Part shown: positions 23,391 to 35,108 of the stretch, one piece after another | How positions within the stretch are numbered: position 1 is the stretch's first letter | How the letters are laid out: the number at the start of each line of letters is the position of its first letter | From: Talaromyces rugulosus | Taxonomy: Eukaryota; Ascomycota; Eurotiomycetes; Eurotiales; Trichocomaceae | Reading direction: 5' to 3' | Length of the DNA stretch: 64,000 nt | Assembly (NCBI RefSeq): GCF_013368755.1 | Contig: NC_049562.1 | Span: 4,092,001 to 4,156,000 of the forward strand | Made by a program: the position numbers and the translations under genes | The notes under the pieces: generated by a model | The model's input: only the letters and a program-made list of their open reading frames with translations | Database searches by the model: none | What the model was told of the DNA's origin: nothing

Positions 23391-24012
23391 TTTGTCTCAA
23401 CTCAATGGTCCTGACATTTGGTATATAAAGTCCTCTCCACTTCCATCAATAGTAGGAGAAGGAGGCTATATGAGTATTCCTAGCCTACTCAATTTTCCGC
23501 CCGGCGTAAGTTTTTTCAATGGTTGCCTTGCAAATGGCTATCTGTTGGGTCTTGATCCTCATTCTTTCATGTGTGACGAAGCGATATCGCCCTTTTTGCA
23601 GGAATTACCGGAACTCCCACCGGAAGTCTCAAGTGGAAAATGGAGAGCTTACCATTACACGTTTGACAAAACCTAAGTACCTCTACAAAAAATCTACTCG
23701 CATGGCTTGACCAACGATCTGCGTCCCACCCGTGAACAGCTCACCATTCCTCACCACCCATACTTAGATGTCATTCCGTGGCCATCTTTCCGAGCACGCG
23801 CAATAGTTGCATCATCGATGGACCCCCCGCTTATAGATGAAGGAGATATGTGCTTAGATCTCCTAAACAACGGGCCCCAATGTCACAGTACGTGTGCAGT
23901 TTCTCTTCAGGGCCGGGGAGAAGGTAATCCATGGGATTCTATCAACATTCATGGTTTGACGTTGGAAGCTCAAACGGAGAGGGCCCAGATAGTGGTGGCT
24001 CTGACATTGTAG
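23391..24012 (+). pseudogene. DUF3425 (bZIP-type regulator) fragment with in-frame stop
   Basis: Plus-strand frame starting ARILSQLNGPDIWY, through NFPPGVSFFNGCLANGYLLG, to a TAA at 23674, then in the same frame VPLQKIYSHGLTNDLRPTRE, HHPYLDVIPWPSFRARAI and PPLIDEGDMCLDLLNNG, ending RGEGNPWDS. LRPTxxQLxxxHHPYxDxxPWPxxR and the late NPWDS are the signature of DUF3425, the C-terminal domain of a fungal bZIP factor family. The bZIP itself and the N-terminus are missing, the stop at 23674 is TAA where CAA would keep the frame, and after PWDS the expected SWEAxPWFLxKW end is replaced, pointing to a frameshift. I call it a pseudogene. Confidence 0.6.
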
Positions 24013-24484
24013 GATCTGCCAATACCAACCCAGATTACATTGCAACCTGGCTTGGAGGAGTAATGAGCGATCAAGTTGAGAATTCCCTAATCACTTAGAT
24101 CTAGAGCAAGATTCACATGCCTAGAGGAAGCAAATAACCTAGACAAATAAAAAATATTTCGTGCCTCCCAAGCACATTATATTCAGTATAACCATCTGTC
24201 AACATATTTAATTTTAGTAGACCCAAATAAAATAATTCTTGAGATCAAGAAAAATCACAAGTTAGGGCTTCTCTGCCAAGACAATTGGTACCGCCAAGCC
24301 CAGAGCTTCCTCTCAAGTGGGGCGATAAACTGTTTTTTTGACCCGCCGATAACTTTTTTTTAATCGTGCTTCAGAACTTTACTGTTGCTTTTTCTCTTTT
24401 GCTGTTGCAAATTCTTTACTCATTCTCCTGATTTAATCAATTCGATAATTCCCTCTTCGAATAATCGCGCTTGTCAAGTACATC
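24013..24484. other. Spacer and promoter of WKF gene
   Basis: 472 bp; AT-rich, T-runs near 24330 and 24355. A possible continuation frame of the DUF3425 relic (MGFYQHSWFDVGSS) runs to 24098. No gene supported. Confidence 0.35.
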
Positions 24485-25624
24485 ATGTCCGAAGAAGTCG
24501 CAACCAGAGATCGCAAAGATCACGCTAAAAAGGAAAAACGACACAAGAAAAAGAGAACTTCGGAGGAAGACGAAGCAGATGACGACGAGACACTTGTGAA
24601 GAAGAGCAAAAGCTCCAAGAGGCGGCGACTCGACGATGACGCCGTAGAAGAGGAAGAAAATAAAAAAGAAAAGAAAGAAAAGAAAAAGAAAGAGAAAAAG
24701 TCGGGGAGGAAATCCGTATCCTTTACTGAAGATACGAAAAACGAAGAAGAGGACAATTCGTCAGCTGAAGATGTATCAGCAGAAGCAGTTCAGACCACAC
24801 AAAAAACCGACGACGAGCCATCACCGGAGGAGTCGCCAGAAGCCAAGAAGCAGAGAAAACGAGAGATACGAGCACAGCGACGGCAAAGCCAAAGCCCGGC
24901 CCAGAGTGACGGACAGAAAGCGACACCTGCGGCATCTTATGATTCAGACGACAAGTCTGCTCTTTCCTATCTTTCACAGTACCACACGGATCGATCTGCA
25001 TGGAAGTTTCAAAAGAATCGTGAATCGCAACTCCTAAAAAAGGCACTGTCGCTGGACGATGTTCCCGCAGAGTACAACCAAGCGCTGTTTGCATATCTAA
25101 AGGGCTTGAAGAGCGAAGGCGCGAGACAGCGACTTCGCAAAAACGCGCAGGACACAATCAAGCTCGATGAGGGAGAAGCAGTCAATGCAGAGGAGGGAGA
25201 GGAGGCAGCGGATGGTGATGATAAAGAAGAAAATAAAAAGGACACCGCTGTTCCCCCTCCTCTACCAGAGTTGTCCAAAGAGGCGTACGACGAGGCAATA
25301 CACCGTTTCAAGGGAAATCTAAACGCGGGCGTGAAGGACTTTGACGACGGAATTTCTTTCCAAGACGCCGATGCTGAGATTCAGCGTAGGTTTGAGAAGA
25401 GGAGGCGTGCTGAGTTGGTTCTGTGGACGGTACGTGGAAAGATTAGCAAGCCATCGACTTTGACTTCGACTTCGGCGGCCGAAATTGAGACGACAAAGGA
25501 TGACAAGGTAGCCACCGCCGACAAAGGGAACAAGAATAAAAAGGCACCGTCTAGAAAGAAGAGGAAGAACAGGACTATGGTGGTTGAGATATCTAGTAGT
25601 AGCGAGAGCTCGGATAGTGAGTAG
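24485..25624 (+). CDS. WKF-domain protein (C7orf50-like, probable nucleolar factor)
   Basis: Single exon, 379 aa. The N-terminal 150 residues are a Lys/Glu-rich disordered region with strong nuclear and nucleolar localisation character (KKEKRHKKKRTSEEDEA, then KKEKKEKKKKEKK). Residues about 160-225 hold the WKF domain: SALSYLSQYHTDRSAWKFQK, then KNRESQLLKKALSLDDVP and YLKGLKSEGARQRL. The family (human C7orf50) is linked to pre-ribosome/nucleolar fractions, but the molecular role is not settled. The C-terminus is basic then Ser-rich (SSSSESSDSE), a possible CK2 site cluster. No introns and full-length shape indicate a live gene within an otherwise degraded interval. Confidence 0.85.
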   Translation: MSEEVATRDRKDHAKKEKRHKKKRTSEEDEADDDETLVKKSKSSKRRRLDDDAVEEEENKKEKKEKKKKEKKSGRKSVSFTEDTKNEEEDNSSAEDVSAEAVQTTQKTDDEPSPEESPEAKKQRKREIRAQRRQSQSPAQSDGQKATPAASYDSDDKSALSYLSQYHTDRSAWKFQKNRESQLLKKALSLDDVPAEYNQALFAYLKGLKSEGARQRLRKNAQDTIKLDEGEAVNAEEGEEAADGDDKEENKKDTAVPPPLPELSKEAYDEAIHRFKGNLNAGVKDFDDGISFQDADAEIQRRFEKRRRAELVLWTVRGKISKPSTLTSTSAAEIETTKDDKVATADKGNKNKKAPSRKKRKNRTMVVEISSSSESSDSE

Positions 25625-25987
25625 GCAGTATATCATTATACAAGTATCCTGCTCTAGTTATTTGGACACACCATTCACCTACACCTAGTAGGACACATCA
25701 ATATTCCGTCTAGACCGGTTTTCTTTCGTTTCTTCTTCTTTTTATCTCGGGAATTATTCCACTCAAAATTGAAACCAACAACCTCACGTAGTAGCAAATG
25801 TAAAGTTTGGACAGTACTTTATGCCTTCAAGGAAAAGATTCGCTGAGGACCTCACCGTGAAGCTTGAGTGATGAATAGTACCCATTCAACAGCACAGGTA
25901 TTGACCGGAGCCAAGCACAGTTGTATCTGAAATTGTCTATCCTTATGTTACAGGATGGGGCCCTTATCCAGCACTTCCTCATACCCA
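25625..25987. other. Convergent spacer
   Basis: 363 bp between the converging WKF gene and the NLR-like gene. No feature seen. Confidence 0.4.
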
Positions 25988-28900
25988 TTATTCGCATCCA
26001 ACGACTGTGGCATCTGACTGTACAGACTCAACATCAGCACCATTATCCAGCAGCAGCTTCACCACTTCCATATGCCCACTTTCTGCAGCCCATGATGATG
26101 ATGTCTGGCCATAATCATCCTTCGCCTCACCATCGGCACTATTATCTAACAGCAGCTTTACCAATTCCATATGCCCACTCTCTGCGGCCCATGATAACGG
26201 GGTGCGCCCGTTTTTATCCTTTGACTCAACGTCAGCACCATTACCCAGCAGCAGCTCCGCTACTTCCTTGTGCTTATTTCCGGCAGCTAATGATAGCGGT
26301 GTCCAGCCCTGTTCGTCTTTAGACTCGAGATTGGCACCCTTGCCCAACAATAGATTTACTACTGCCTCATTCCCCTTCTGTGCAGCCCACGAAAGTGTCG
26401 TCTGGCCAAACAGTTTGTCCTTAGACTCAAGGTCAGCGCCTTTATCAACAAGTAGCTTCACTACCTCCTGATGTCCATTCTCCGCAGCCCATGATAGTGG
26501 TGCCCGACCATACTCCCTGTCCTTAGACTCAAGATCAGCACCTTTATCAACAAGTAGCTTTACTACGGCCGGATGCCCATTCTCCGAAGCCCATGATAGC
26601 GGAGTCTGGCCATATTCCCTGTCCTTAGACTCAAGGTCAGCACCATTATCCAGCAGTAACTTCGCAACCCCCTCATGCCCATTCTCTGCCGCCCATGATA
26701 GCGGCGTCCGGCCATACTTCTTGTCCTTTGTCTCGATGTTGGCGCCGTTGTCCAACAGGAATTTCATCAATGCCTCGTGTCCCTCCCTTGCAGTCCACGA
26801 CAATGGCGTTTCGTTATAGTCCTTATCCCTTGATTCGATGTTGACCCCTTTGTCCAACAGCAGCTTTACCACCGCCTCACGTCGCATCCTTACACCCAAC
26901 CATAGCGACGTTCGACCATATTGGTCCTTATACTCAATATTAGCACCATTATCTAGCAGCAACTTCACAACTCCTTCAAGCCCATTCCATGCAGCGTATA
27001 ATAGTGGTGTCATATCAAGTGAAGCTTTTGTTTCAAGGTAGGCGCCCTTATCCAGTAGCATCTTTACTACTTCTTCATTCCCATTCTGAGCAGCCAATGA
27101 CAGCGGTGTCTGGTGATATTTATCCGTAGACTCCAAATTATCAGCTCCATTTTCTAGCAGCAGCTTTACCACTGCTTTATTCCCCATATCTGCTGCCCAC
27201 GACAATGGTGTCCGTGAATGTTTATCCTTAGAATAAAGTTCAGCACCATTCTCTAGTAGTAGCTTCGCTGCGGCCTCCTGCCCCTTCCATGCAGCCCATG
27301 ATAGCGGTGTCCGGCCATATGTGTCCTTAGTGTTTGCGTCATGCTTGCCCTTGAGCAAGACAGCTATTGATTCTACTAGTCCGAAGTATGCAGCGAGGTG
27401 GAGTCCTTTTGCTCGTTTTTGGCGTCTCTGATTGTGGTCCACGTAGATGTCAGGCACCATCATTGCCCGGCTACAGGCAAACACCTTAGTCTCATTTTCA
27501 AGAAAGTCAAGAATCATGAGATTCACGTCTTCCGCTGAACACATGCGGGCATGCTCGCCCCAGTTTCCCGCAGCATAGTCATAGAGAACGTTAGACTTCA
27601 ACATCGCCTTAAACTCATCACCTGCGAGACAGAAGGCAGCTTCGAAATTGTCGAACGACAGATAAGTAATACACCTCTTTGTAATATCCGTCTGGGCATT
27701 AGGGAACCAGGAATTCTGGGTCCGCTGGAAGTACTCCTGTGCTGTGTGGTGGACCAACCGGATAATCTCGCTTTGTTCGTCAACAATGACCAAGCCAGCG
27801 CATACTGAAATCATTATTTCGACTGGTGTGATATTATCTTTATCGAGATTATGCTTGCCAATCTCGACAGCTAGGGCGTGTTGCAGCTCTGAAGCGAGTA
27901 GAGGTCTCTTGGCGCATGTGATCCATGATAAGACCTGGTTGGCAAGCCTTTGATATTCTCCCCTCTGGGCATTAATTCGTCCCATGGCTCGTATATAGGC
28001 ATAATCCAATGCTCTGGATTTCTTGTCGTCATTTTGTGTCTGTGATTCCCTCTCCAAGTCTTTTAGTGCAATCATTATCTCCTTAGGTGTTGTCTTGTAG
28101 GCCAAAGAATCCATATAGAGTTGTGCAAGGAGAAACCTAACTTATGTCAGCTAACCTGATAATCATTTTACATATGTATGCTAGTACATACATTCCGTCA
28201 GCTGCCATCGTGATTCTGCTTTTAATCTCCTCTCGAAGATAATATCCATTCAAGCCTAATGATGGGAATGTTTGCAATTTCCCAATGAGATATTTCTGCA
28301 CGTCTTTTTCGCTGGCGCGGATTTCACATCTAATACTGCCACTAAACTCCTTTTCGATATCCTGTATGAAACGCGAAGTCGCAAAAAGATTCACCCCAGT
28401 TGTGGCTTGGAGGTTGAAGATCTCCCATAAGAGTCTCTTTCGGCATCCCGAGGTCGTTTGACACTCATCAAGAGCATCAACAACAATGAAAACTTTTGAA
28501 TAAATGGCAGCAATTTTTTGTAGCAAGGCTGTAATCTCGCTCAATATGGGTTTTGTCCTCCCAACCTTGTGCGCAGCATAAAAATCTTTTATACTATTGG
28601 GAATAGAGGTCTGTCGTTGCACTAGTTGCTTCAGAAGACTCGAGAGAATTTGCTCCAGCGTCTGTTCATGATGCCGTTGAAAGTTGCAAAATATGTATGC
28701 AACACAGACATTGCAATCATTTTGAAACCTGGCATTTAGGTCGTTGATAACAATCGCGGAGAAAACAGTTTTTCCAGCCCCGGGGATTCCAGGACAGAAC
28801 AGGGTCTGATTTTTGCGTCTTATCCAGGTCTGGTAGTGTGACGAATCCAGTAGCCATTGCCCTGTATCATCATGACGCTGCTTGAGGATATCGCTATATT

Positions 28901-30264
28901 GAGGACCGTAGTCAATTGGACTGATCCAGTTGAGAATCTCATGGCGTTTCCATTCTTCGTGGTCTAAAGGGAGTCAGAATATTATTCTTCTGGTTTATAT
29001 ATTAGATAGATATGGGTATTATGACGTCCCTTCTCGAAGAGATTCAAATCCTTCGTTTACCTGCTCTCGTATCTGCGTCACATTTCGGTTGACTATTTGT
29101 ACTGTAGGTATTGTTAGATAGGACTGCACCGGAAGGGCTTTCGACTTAAATAGCCTGTAATAGAAAGAAAAAAATTCAGTGCTAACACTCATGCATAACC
29201 CTTCGCGCATCTGGTGTGCTTCTGATATCTACCACGTCTGTGACCTGGAGAAGTTCCTTTGCATATGCGGCTGCTGTAGCAGCAGCATACCTTTGCCACT
29301 GATCGTTCTTATGGGTATCGCAGTAGTCGCAGATTCCGCGTATGACAAGACACGGGAAATCATTCATCAACCCAGCAGCTTCCGTTTCGAAGCAGAGACA
29401 TTCTTTTGACATCAAATCCCGTTTTCTTGCATCCTTGATGACTTTGTTGCCAGAAGCGATGGTACCGTAATGGATATAAGGGTCAAAATCGGATCGTTCT
29501 GGGCGTAACACCTCCTTCGCCTTGTCACACACACTGCAGTCTTTCTTGGTGCTTAAATGTCCATAATCTGGGTGGAATAGATGATCATTTTTTACACCTT
29601 GGTAGACATAACCAGGCCCTGTTCGAGGTGTGAACATCAACGGATAATTCTCGTACATAATCTGCAGTATGCTGGGTATTGCACTCCCTCTTTTTTCATA
29701 CTTGCTCTCAACAGCGCTCACGGCGTTGAGCAGAACCCGAGGTGGAGAGTTTAGCGAGCCACGCTCTTCGAAGCCACGAGAGGTTGTTTTACCACAATCA
29801 TATTGTCTAACACCTCCAAAGGTTCCTTCCGGCCTGCTTACCACAACATCGCCTAGCCGGATGTCGTTGTCATCGTTTGGGATCCCACCGCCGATACCAA
29901 CGATTAGTCCGAATTTAATTGACGGAAAACTAGAGAGCAAATGCGTAGCAGCTGTCGCGGCCGGAGTTGTCCCGTATCGACCGGATGGAAGACTAGTGAT
30001 AACCACATTGTGTTGGTGGCCGTTTGGGCCGTTAATAGATCCCAGGTTGTAGATATTGTCATCATTTTTGTGTTTGTGCTGTGGTGGCTCATGTTCTTTG
30101 TCAAGCATGGCCTCAGCCGCGGCCCTTTCATGGGGCAAGGCAGCAATCCATCCAACGGTGTATTCAGTATTTGCCATGGCCTCCTTATCGAGCATTGCCT
30201 CGACAGCGGTTCTTTTATACGGTATGGTAGACCCTCCAACGGCCTGGTCAGGATTGGGTGCCAT
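25988..30264 (-). CDS. NLR-like STAND protein: PNP_UDP - NACHT - ankyrin repeats
   Basis: Four exons (30264-29189, 29154-29030, 28963-28192, 28136-25988) give 1373 aa in one frame. Residues about 25-335 are a purine nucleoside phosphorylase/UDP phosphorylase-like effector domain (EYTVGWIAALPHE, GLIVGIGGGIPN, FETEAAGLMNDFPCLVIRGI). Residues about 400-650 are the NACHT ATPase with Walker A GIPGAGKT and Walker B-like VFIVVDALDEC. From about residue 900 some 14 ankyrin repeats follow (RTPLSWAAENGHEGVAKLLL type). Fungal proteins with this layout are thought to act in non-self recognition and cell-death signalling. Oddities: the intron after exon 2 must begin GGACGT instead of GTACGT to keep frame, so the donor looks mutated; and the last repeat ends abruptly (ADVESVQSDATVVGCE). 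If the donor is truly dead the gene is a recent pseudogene. Confidence 0.8.
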
Positions 30265-30890
30265 CTTGTCTTTTCGTTGCGGGCGCTTGAAGAAAATATG
30301 TTGTATTAAAAATGAAACCAAATGACAGCGAGACGTCTGGAGGGGTAGTTTTTTCATCGATCAGGCTGATGGTTAGCGACCATTGGCCAAACGAAACGTC
30401 CAATAGAAATACCCATGAGTTGATTCTCTGTATAGTAACGTGCCCACTTATATTGATTACTTGCCAACTGATCTTGGAGCATCAATATACGGTGGGTCAC
30501 TCTTAATCAAAGTGGAATTGTTTCGCCTAAAGTTGTTAATTTCTGTATTTTAAATGTCGCCTGGAGAGCTGTTTATCGGGTTATCGGGCGTTCAGGCGGA
30601 GAGATGAGTGATTGGTGGGGTTAGCCTAGGGCAACGACTGGTATTCACATGGATGAGGATGAGGATAGCGGTCAACTGGTAAAAACTGGCAACCCCGATC
30701 TTGCACAAAGTACATATGTAATGTAATAAATTTAGATGGTACTCTGAATCTAAAAGGGTATATTGCAACATTGAACATAAAACGGACCTGTCGAGCCCCT
30801 GCGCCTTCCTGTACCAACACCAGTTGTGCATAAAATCTATACAACAAAAAAAAAAAAAAATCACATATTGAACTGAACAAGACAAGGTAG
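30265..30890. promoter_or_regulatory. Promoter region of the NLR-like gene
   Basis: 626 bp between the NLR start and the GCP3 stop, both on minus. An A-run at 30846. No distinct motif recognised. Confidence 0.35.
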
Positions 30891-33876
30891 CTAGCTCTCA
30901 GCAGCAGCTCCCTCCGGTACTTCCTTGTCGTTCTGCACACTCGCATTCTTTTCTGCGCTGCTACTAGCCCCGGCTTTTCGCCGCATGCGTTCTCGATCCT
31001 TGGACGACGACCCCGTCGTGGTAGTAGTCCGGCGGCGTCGGACCGGCTCGTACACATCGTTGAAATTCATATTGACGCCGAGGAATCGCATATCCACATC
31101 GGGCTGGTACGCGAGATCGCCGAGAAGGACGTTGAGCCGGGCCTTGAAATCCACTGCAAGATCACTGAGTCGGCTTCGTAGCGAGGGGAGCATATGATCG
31201 TCTACCGACGGCTCTGCATCACCACCACCAGGTTTAGAGTGGCGAGAAGAAGGAGGAGGGAAATCACGCTCAGTAACCCCCCAAAGCCCCTGGGCGGTCC
31301 GGGTTTCGATTTTCGCGCTCATTTCCTGACGGCGTGTGAATTCGGCGACTGAGAAAGAGTACAACCCGTCAATAGCATCCTTGTAAGAAAGCATGATCTT
31401 GAGAATGTGATGAAGCTGGCTGAGAAAGCTTTCCTCTGGTGGTTTCCCCGACGCCGAGCTGCGCGAGGTAGAAGAAGAGGAAGAAGTAGCAGAAGCCGTT
31501 CCGAGGAGTCCTTTGTGAGTGATTGAGTTGAGATATTTAGTATGAGCGTCAATCAAGTCGTCCAGGGTGCACTCAGGCTTCGAAACTGCCGCCTGCAACT
31601 GGTCCCAACTGGCCTCTATCACCTCAAACAAGATATAGTACTGTAACTGACAGACAAAGTGTATCATCTCGGCCATGACGCATCTTGCTCGCTTCCAGTC
31701 CGGACCGACTTTGTCTTCCACACTAGCAAGGACCCCTCTCGCTCCAGTCATGCATCTGCGCCACGAACTTCCCAAGGCGAATTCAACACGTTTCACGCGC
31801 CATAGAAAGTTGAACACTTTTAGATACTGAGTCGAGCCCCAGGGAGTAATAACCACATCCACGGGGGCGTCGATTTTGTATTCCAGCGTAAAACAGTCCC
31901 AACCAATCTCCCCGTGGCTGAGCTCTAGCATTCGTGCATCCAGCCGACGAAGCACATCCGGGGAATCAAACTGCGCATTCGATGACCGGATCGCGTGTTC
32001 CAATTGAGCCGTGAGAGTATGCCGATACTGCGAGTTGGCGGGGCGGTCGAGATTCGACGCAAGAGACTCCATCAGCAGCGCAATAAAATCCCCTTGTCCG
32101 AGAAGGAGGTACTTTTTCAGGGCTCGCAAATGGTCAAAAAGTTTGAACTTGGTATCCATCAGATGGATCAAACGCGCCATCGTCGTCTTGTAGGCTTCGT
32201 CGATGGATATCTCCAGTCTCGCAGTATCCCCATAACGAAGTTCTTTGGATGCTTCCTTGGAATAGGCTTCGACCCACACGGAATCACCGCAGCCATAGCG
32301 GATGAAATTCAGGGATTTGCCAATGAGGAAAACCTTTTTCGCAAAGTCCTCAGTGATGATGCTAGGGACCATCCCTTCGTCCAGCTTGTACTTGTCCTCC
32401 CACACGCTCGATGCTAAACGGCGAGGATCTGTGCTCGGCCTGAACTCCGGTTCGATAACGAAAAACTCCATGTACGGGTCAGACAGCTCTCCGTCATAGA
32501 TCCACTGTCGAAGCATATCGTAAAAGGGCCGGGTGACGTGTGACAATAACTTTTCTGCAAAATTGCCGACAAAGGGGTCGCCATGGGACGACGAAAAGCC
32601 ATGCACCAAGGAGATTAGCTGGCCGCCCTTTTTATCTAGTAATACAAATTTAGTATATCTTTAATAGTACGAATCTGAAGATAGAAGTACCTTTTGACTG
32701 CTCAACCATACTGCTCATCAGTCGCAGTGCCATGGTCGCTTCTCGAGTCCATATCACACAGCGCTTCAGGGTGACAGCACCTTTGACGGCGCCTTTGGGG
32801 TCTGTTTCGTCAGCTGCCGCAGTCAATGCCCTTCGAATTTCGCCCTCCAACGTGGCAACCAGGCTCAGATAAGATCGCAGTTCGTTTCCAATTGCAGCCC
32901 TGAGAGCCTGACTAACAAGTCCGCCTTCTGAACCATCGACAAAGGTAGACAGCCCCTTGTAAAGCAAACACGGTTCGGCCAGTGTGTGCAGCAGCGATGT
33001 CATTGGGATTGAAAGGTTTGTCGGTAATTTCAGAGTGGTAGTGGACGAGAATTCCACATTTGCTGAGGACAGTCCTTGGAGGATATAAGGAAGATCGCGT
33101 AGTAGCGTTGGTTCGGTCAACTCTGTCTCGCCCATCTGTGGAGAAGCTGTTGTTTCCCTTGCTATGCTCGTCGTCCGCGGTCGGCTTGGAGGAGTGTTTC
33201 TCTCTTCTTCAACTGCTGGCCGAACCCGCTGTTTCTGCACTGTAGTCCTTAGGGAGGGCCTCCTCTCAGCTCGCTCTCCACGCTGTGAAACAGATGAACC
33301 GATGGCAGGGCCGTCGTCGTCCTCGGCCATCCTCATGCCAGACCGTATATCTTTCGCTGATTCCTTGAGCAACATATTATCCAGATTCCCCTCGTTCATC
33401 AGCGGGCTTCTACTTCGAACACCACCGCCGCCTCCCCTTCCATCTTGTATACCACCACCCTCCTCTGTCTCGTCACCAGACAACTTAAACAACAAGTAAA
33501 GAATCGCCCACTTCTGACCCAGAACCGGCTGCGTCAACAATCGCGAATAAAGATTTGAAAACCGAACAGCCTTATCCGGACTAGCATTATCCCTGAGCAA
33601 TTTCCGTTTGATTAAATCAGAGGCATTGTTGATATTCTCCGCCGCGGCGTCGTCGTCGTCGTTATCTGTTGCTGCCCTCGTTGTTTCCAGTGTGCGCCAT
33701 GCACGATCGAGCCGGTCTCGATGGCGGTGTTCCTCGGCTGCAGCGAGCGCGTCTTCTTCGTCGGCAGAGTAGTACTCGTCATCGTCCAGAGTTATGGGTG
33801 GAAGAAGCGAATCGACGAGTTGGGATAGAGCATCATCGACGCGGCGAGAGCGCGCTGGAGCGCGTCGAGCGGACAT
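30891..33876 (-). CDS. Gamma-tubulin complex component GCP3 (Spc98/Alp6)
   Basis: Two exons (33876-32691, 32635-30891) joined by a 55-bp intron give 976 aa. The N-terminal third is a helical region behind an acidic, low-complexity leader (SLLPPITLDDDEYYSADEED); the GRIP1 part starts around LLRDLPYILQGLSSANVEF, and the GRIP2 part is clear in FFVIEPEFRP, LGQGDFIALLMESL, LTLEYKIDAPVDVVITP-like LEYKIDAPVDVVITPWGSTQ and YLKVFNFLWRVKRVEFAL. These are the Spc97/Spc98 signatures; the DFIALLME and FNFLWRVKRVE blocks fit GCP3. Role: gamma-tubulin small complex at spindle pole bodies, nucleating microtubules. The C-terminal tail (RRRRTTTTTGSSSKDRERM) is a fungal extension. Confidence 0.92.
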
Positions 33877-35108
33877 TTCTGTTTTTGTTGTGTTTCCCCT
33901 GTCCGTTTTTTTTTTTTTTTTCGCTCCTTGATTTTGAAATCTCTCTTTCTTTTTGAATTGTCTGGTTCCAGGTGTAGTGTTTCCCCAGGATTATTTCTTT
34001 TCAGGTAGCTTTCAGATTCGGTCGGGCCGTCGGCCTGCGCGGGGACATTGCAGGTAGGGAATTGCTGTGTGTATTATTATGTCAAGACTGTCGATATCAT
34101 GTCTTGACCTTTTCTTTTCGAGTGTTCCGAAATCAGCGCCTTGAAAGGATTCGATAATTCGATATTTCACGTGTTCAGTCAGCAATTGGCTGTATACCAA
34201 TAAAATAAATGGTGAAGCCTTGCTGCTCGCGGTGCGGGACGTTTGTTTACTGACGACGAACCCCGACTGGGTTTGTCTTGTTTGGCTTCGATAGCAACTA
34301 ATCTATCTAATCAGCGCCACCGGCTCGCCTCCGCATGGGGGAATTAATTTATGTATTGCATAGTACTATTACAATTAATTTACTTATCGTCAAAATCAGT
34401 TTGAACCATGCCGTTTACTTAGTTCATTGGTTAAACTAGTGATCTGATCTGATCTGAAGTATAGCTAGTAGTAATAGGTCGATCTAGACCGAGGGGGGGT
34501 AAGCATCGCTCATCTTCCAGGAAGATGAAAGCATCGCGAGGTAAAATATCAAACAAGAAAAAGAAGAATAAAAAAGGAATAGAAGATAATAAAAAAAAAC
34601 CTTCCCATAGGAAGACAAACAGAGATTAAGAATAGCGGAACAAGCACAGCAAAGATCCTGAAACACCAGATAAAAGCAACCATACCGAAACAATCGCCAC
34701 CGGTCAAACATGAAATAAAACACCCAGTAATAAAAAGTACACTGAAAAGAGAACAGTAAACCCAGGCAATCCAGTGAAAAAGGGAAAACTGCACACGCCT
34801 CAAGGGTAGGAAATGATGTACCAGTATCCGGTCCTGATCATGTCCATTTTTTGTCCAAAGCATCATTAGAACTCCGCCCATGCCATGGCTTCAAGTGATG
34901 TCACAAGTTGAGAAGGAAATTTCGACCGCCGTATCCAATAATGCAAAGAAATTAACAAAATATGATGGAAGTAGCTTCCAAGTAGGGGGGAAGGGAAATG
35001 GAAAGAAGAGCTCTGGGGGTGAGAGAGCAACAAGGGTGTTGGGGCGGCGACATGTGATATCTGGTTTCGTGAAACGTCATTGCAAATTGGAATAATTTCT
35101 CTGCGTGT
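33877..35108. other. Intergenic: GCP3 promoter and atfA 3' region
   Basis: 1.2 kb. A T-run (33908-33922) directly upstream of GCP3, GATCTGATCTGATCTGA triplication at about 34440, A-rich stretch 34550-34610. Hydrophobic ORFs at 34484-34881 (minus) probably reflect T-rich 3' UTR. Confidence 0.45.

Noticed and set aside
24520..24756. Ser/Phe-rich minus ORF opposite the WKF gene
   Set aside because: It is a shadow of the Lys/Glu-rich coding strand.
34484..34881. Hydrophobic minus-strand ORFs (up to 110 aa) downstream of atfA
   Set aside because: The Phe/Leu-rich content comes from T-rich 3' UTR; there is no conserved motif or promoter context.
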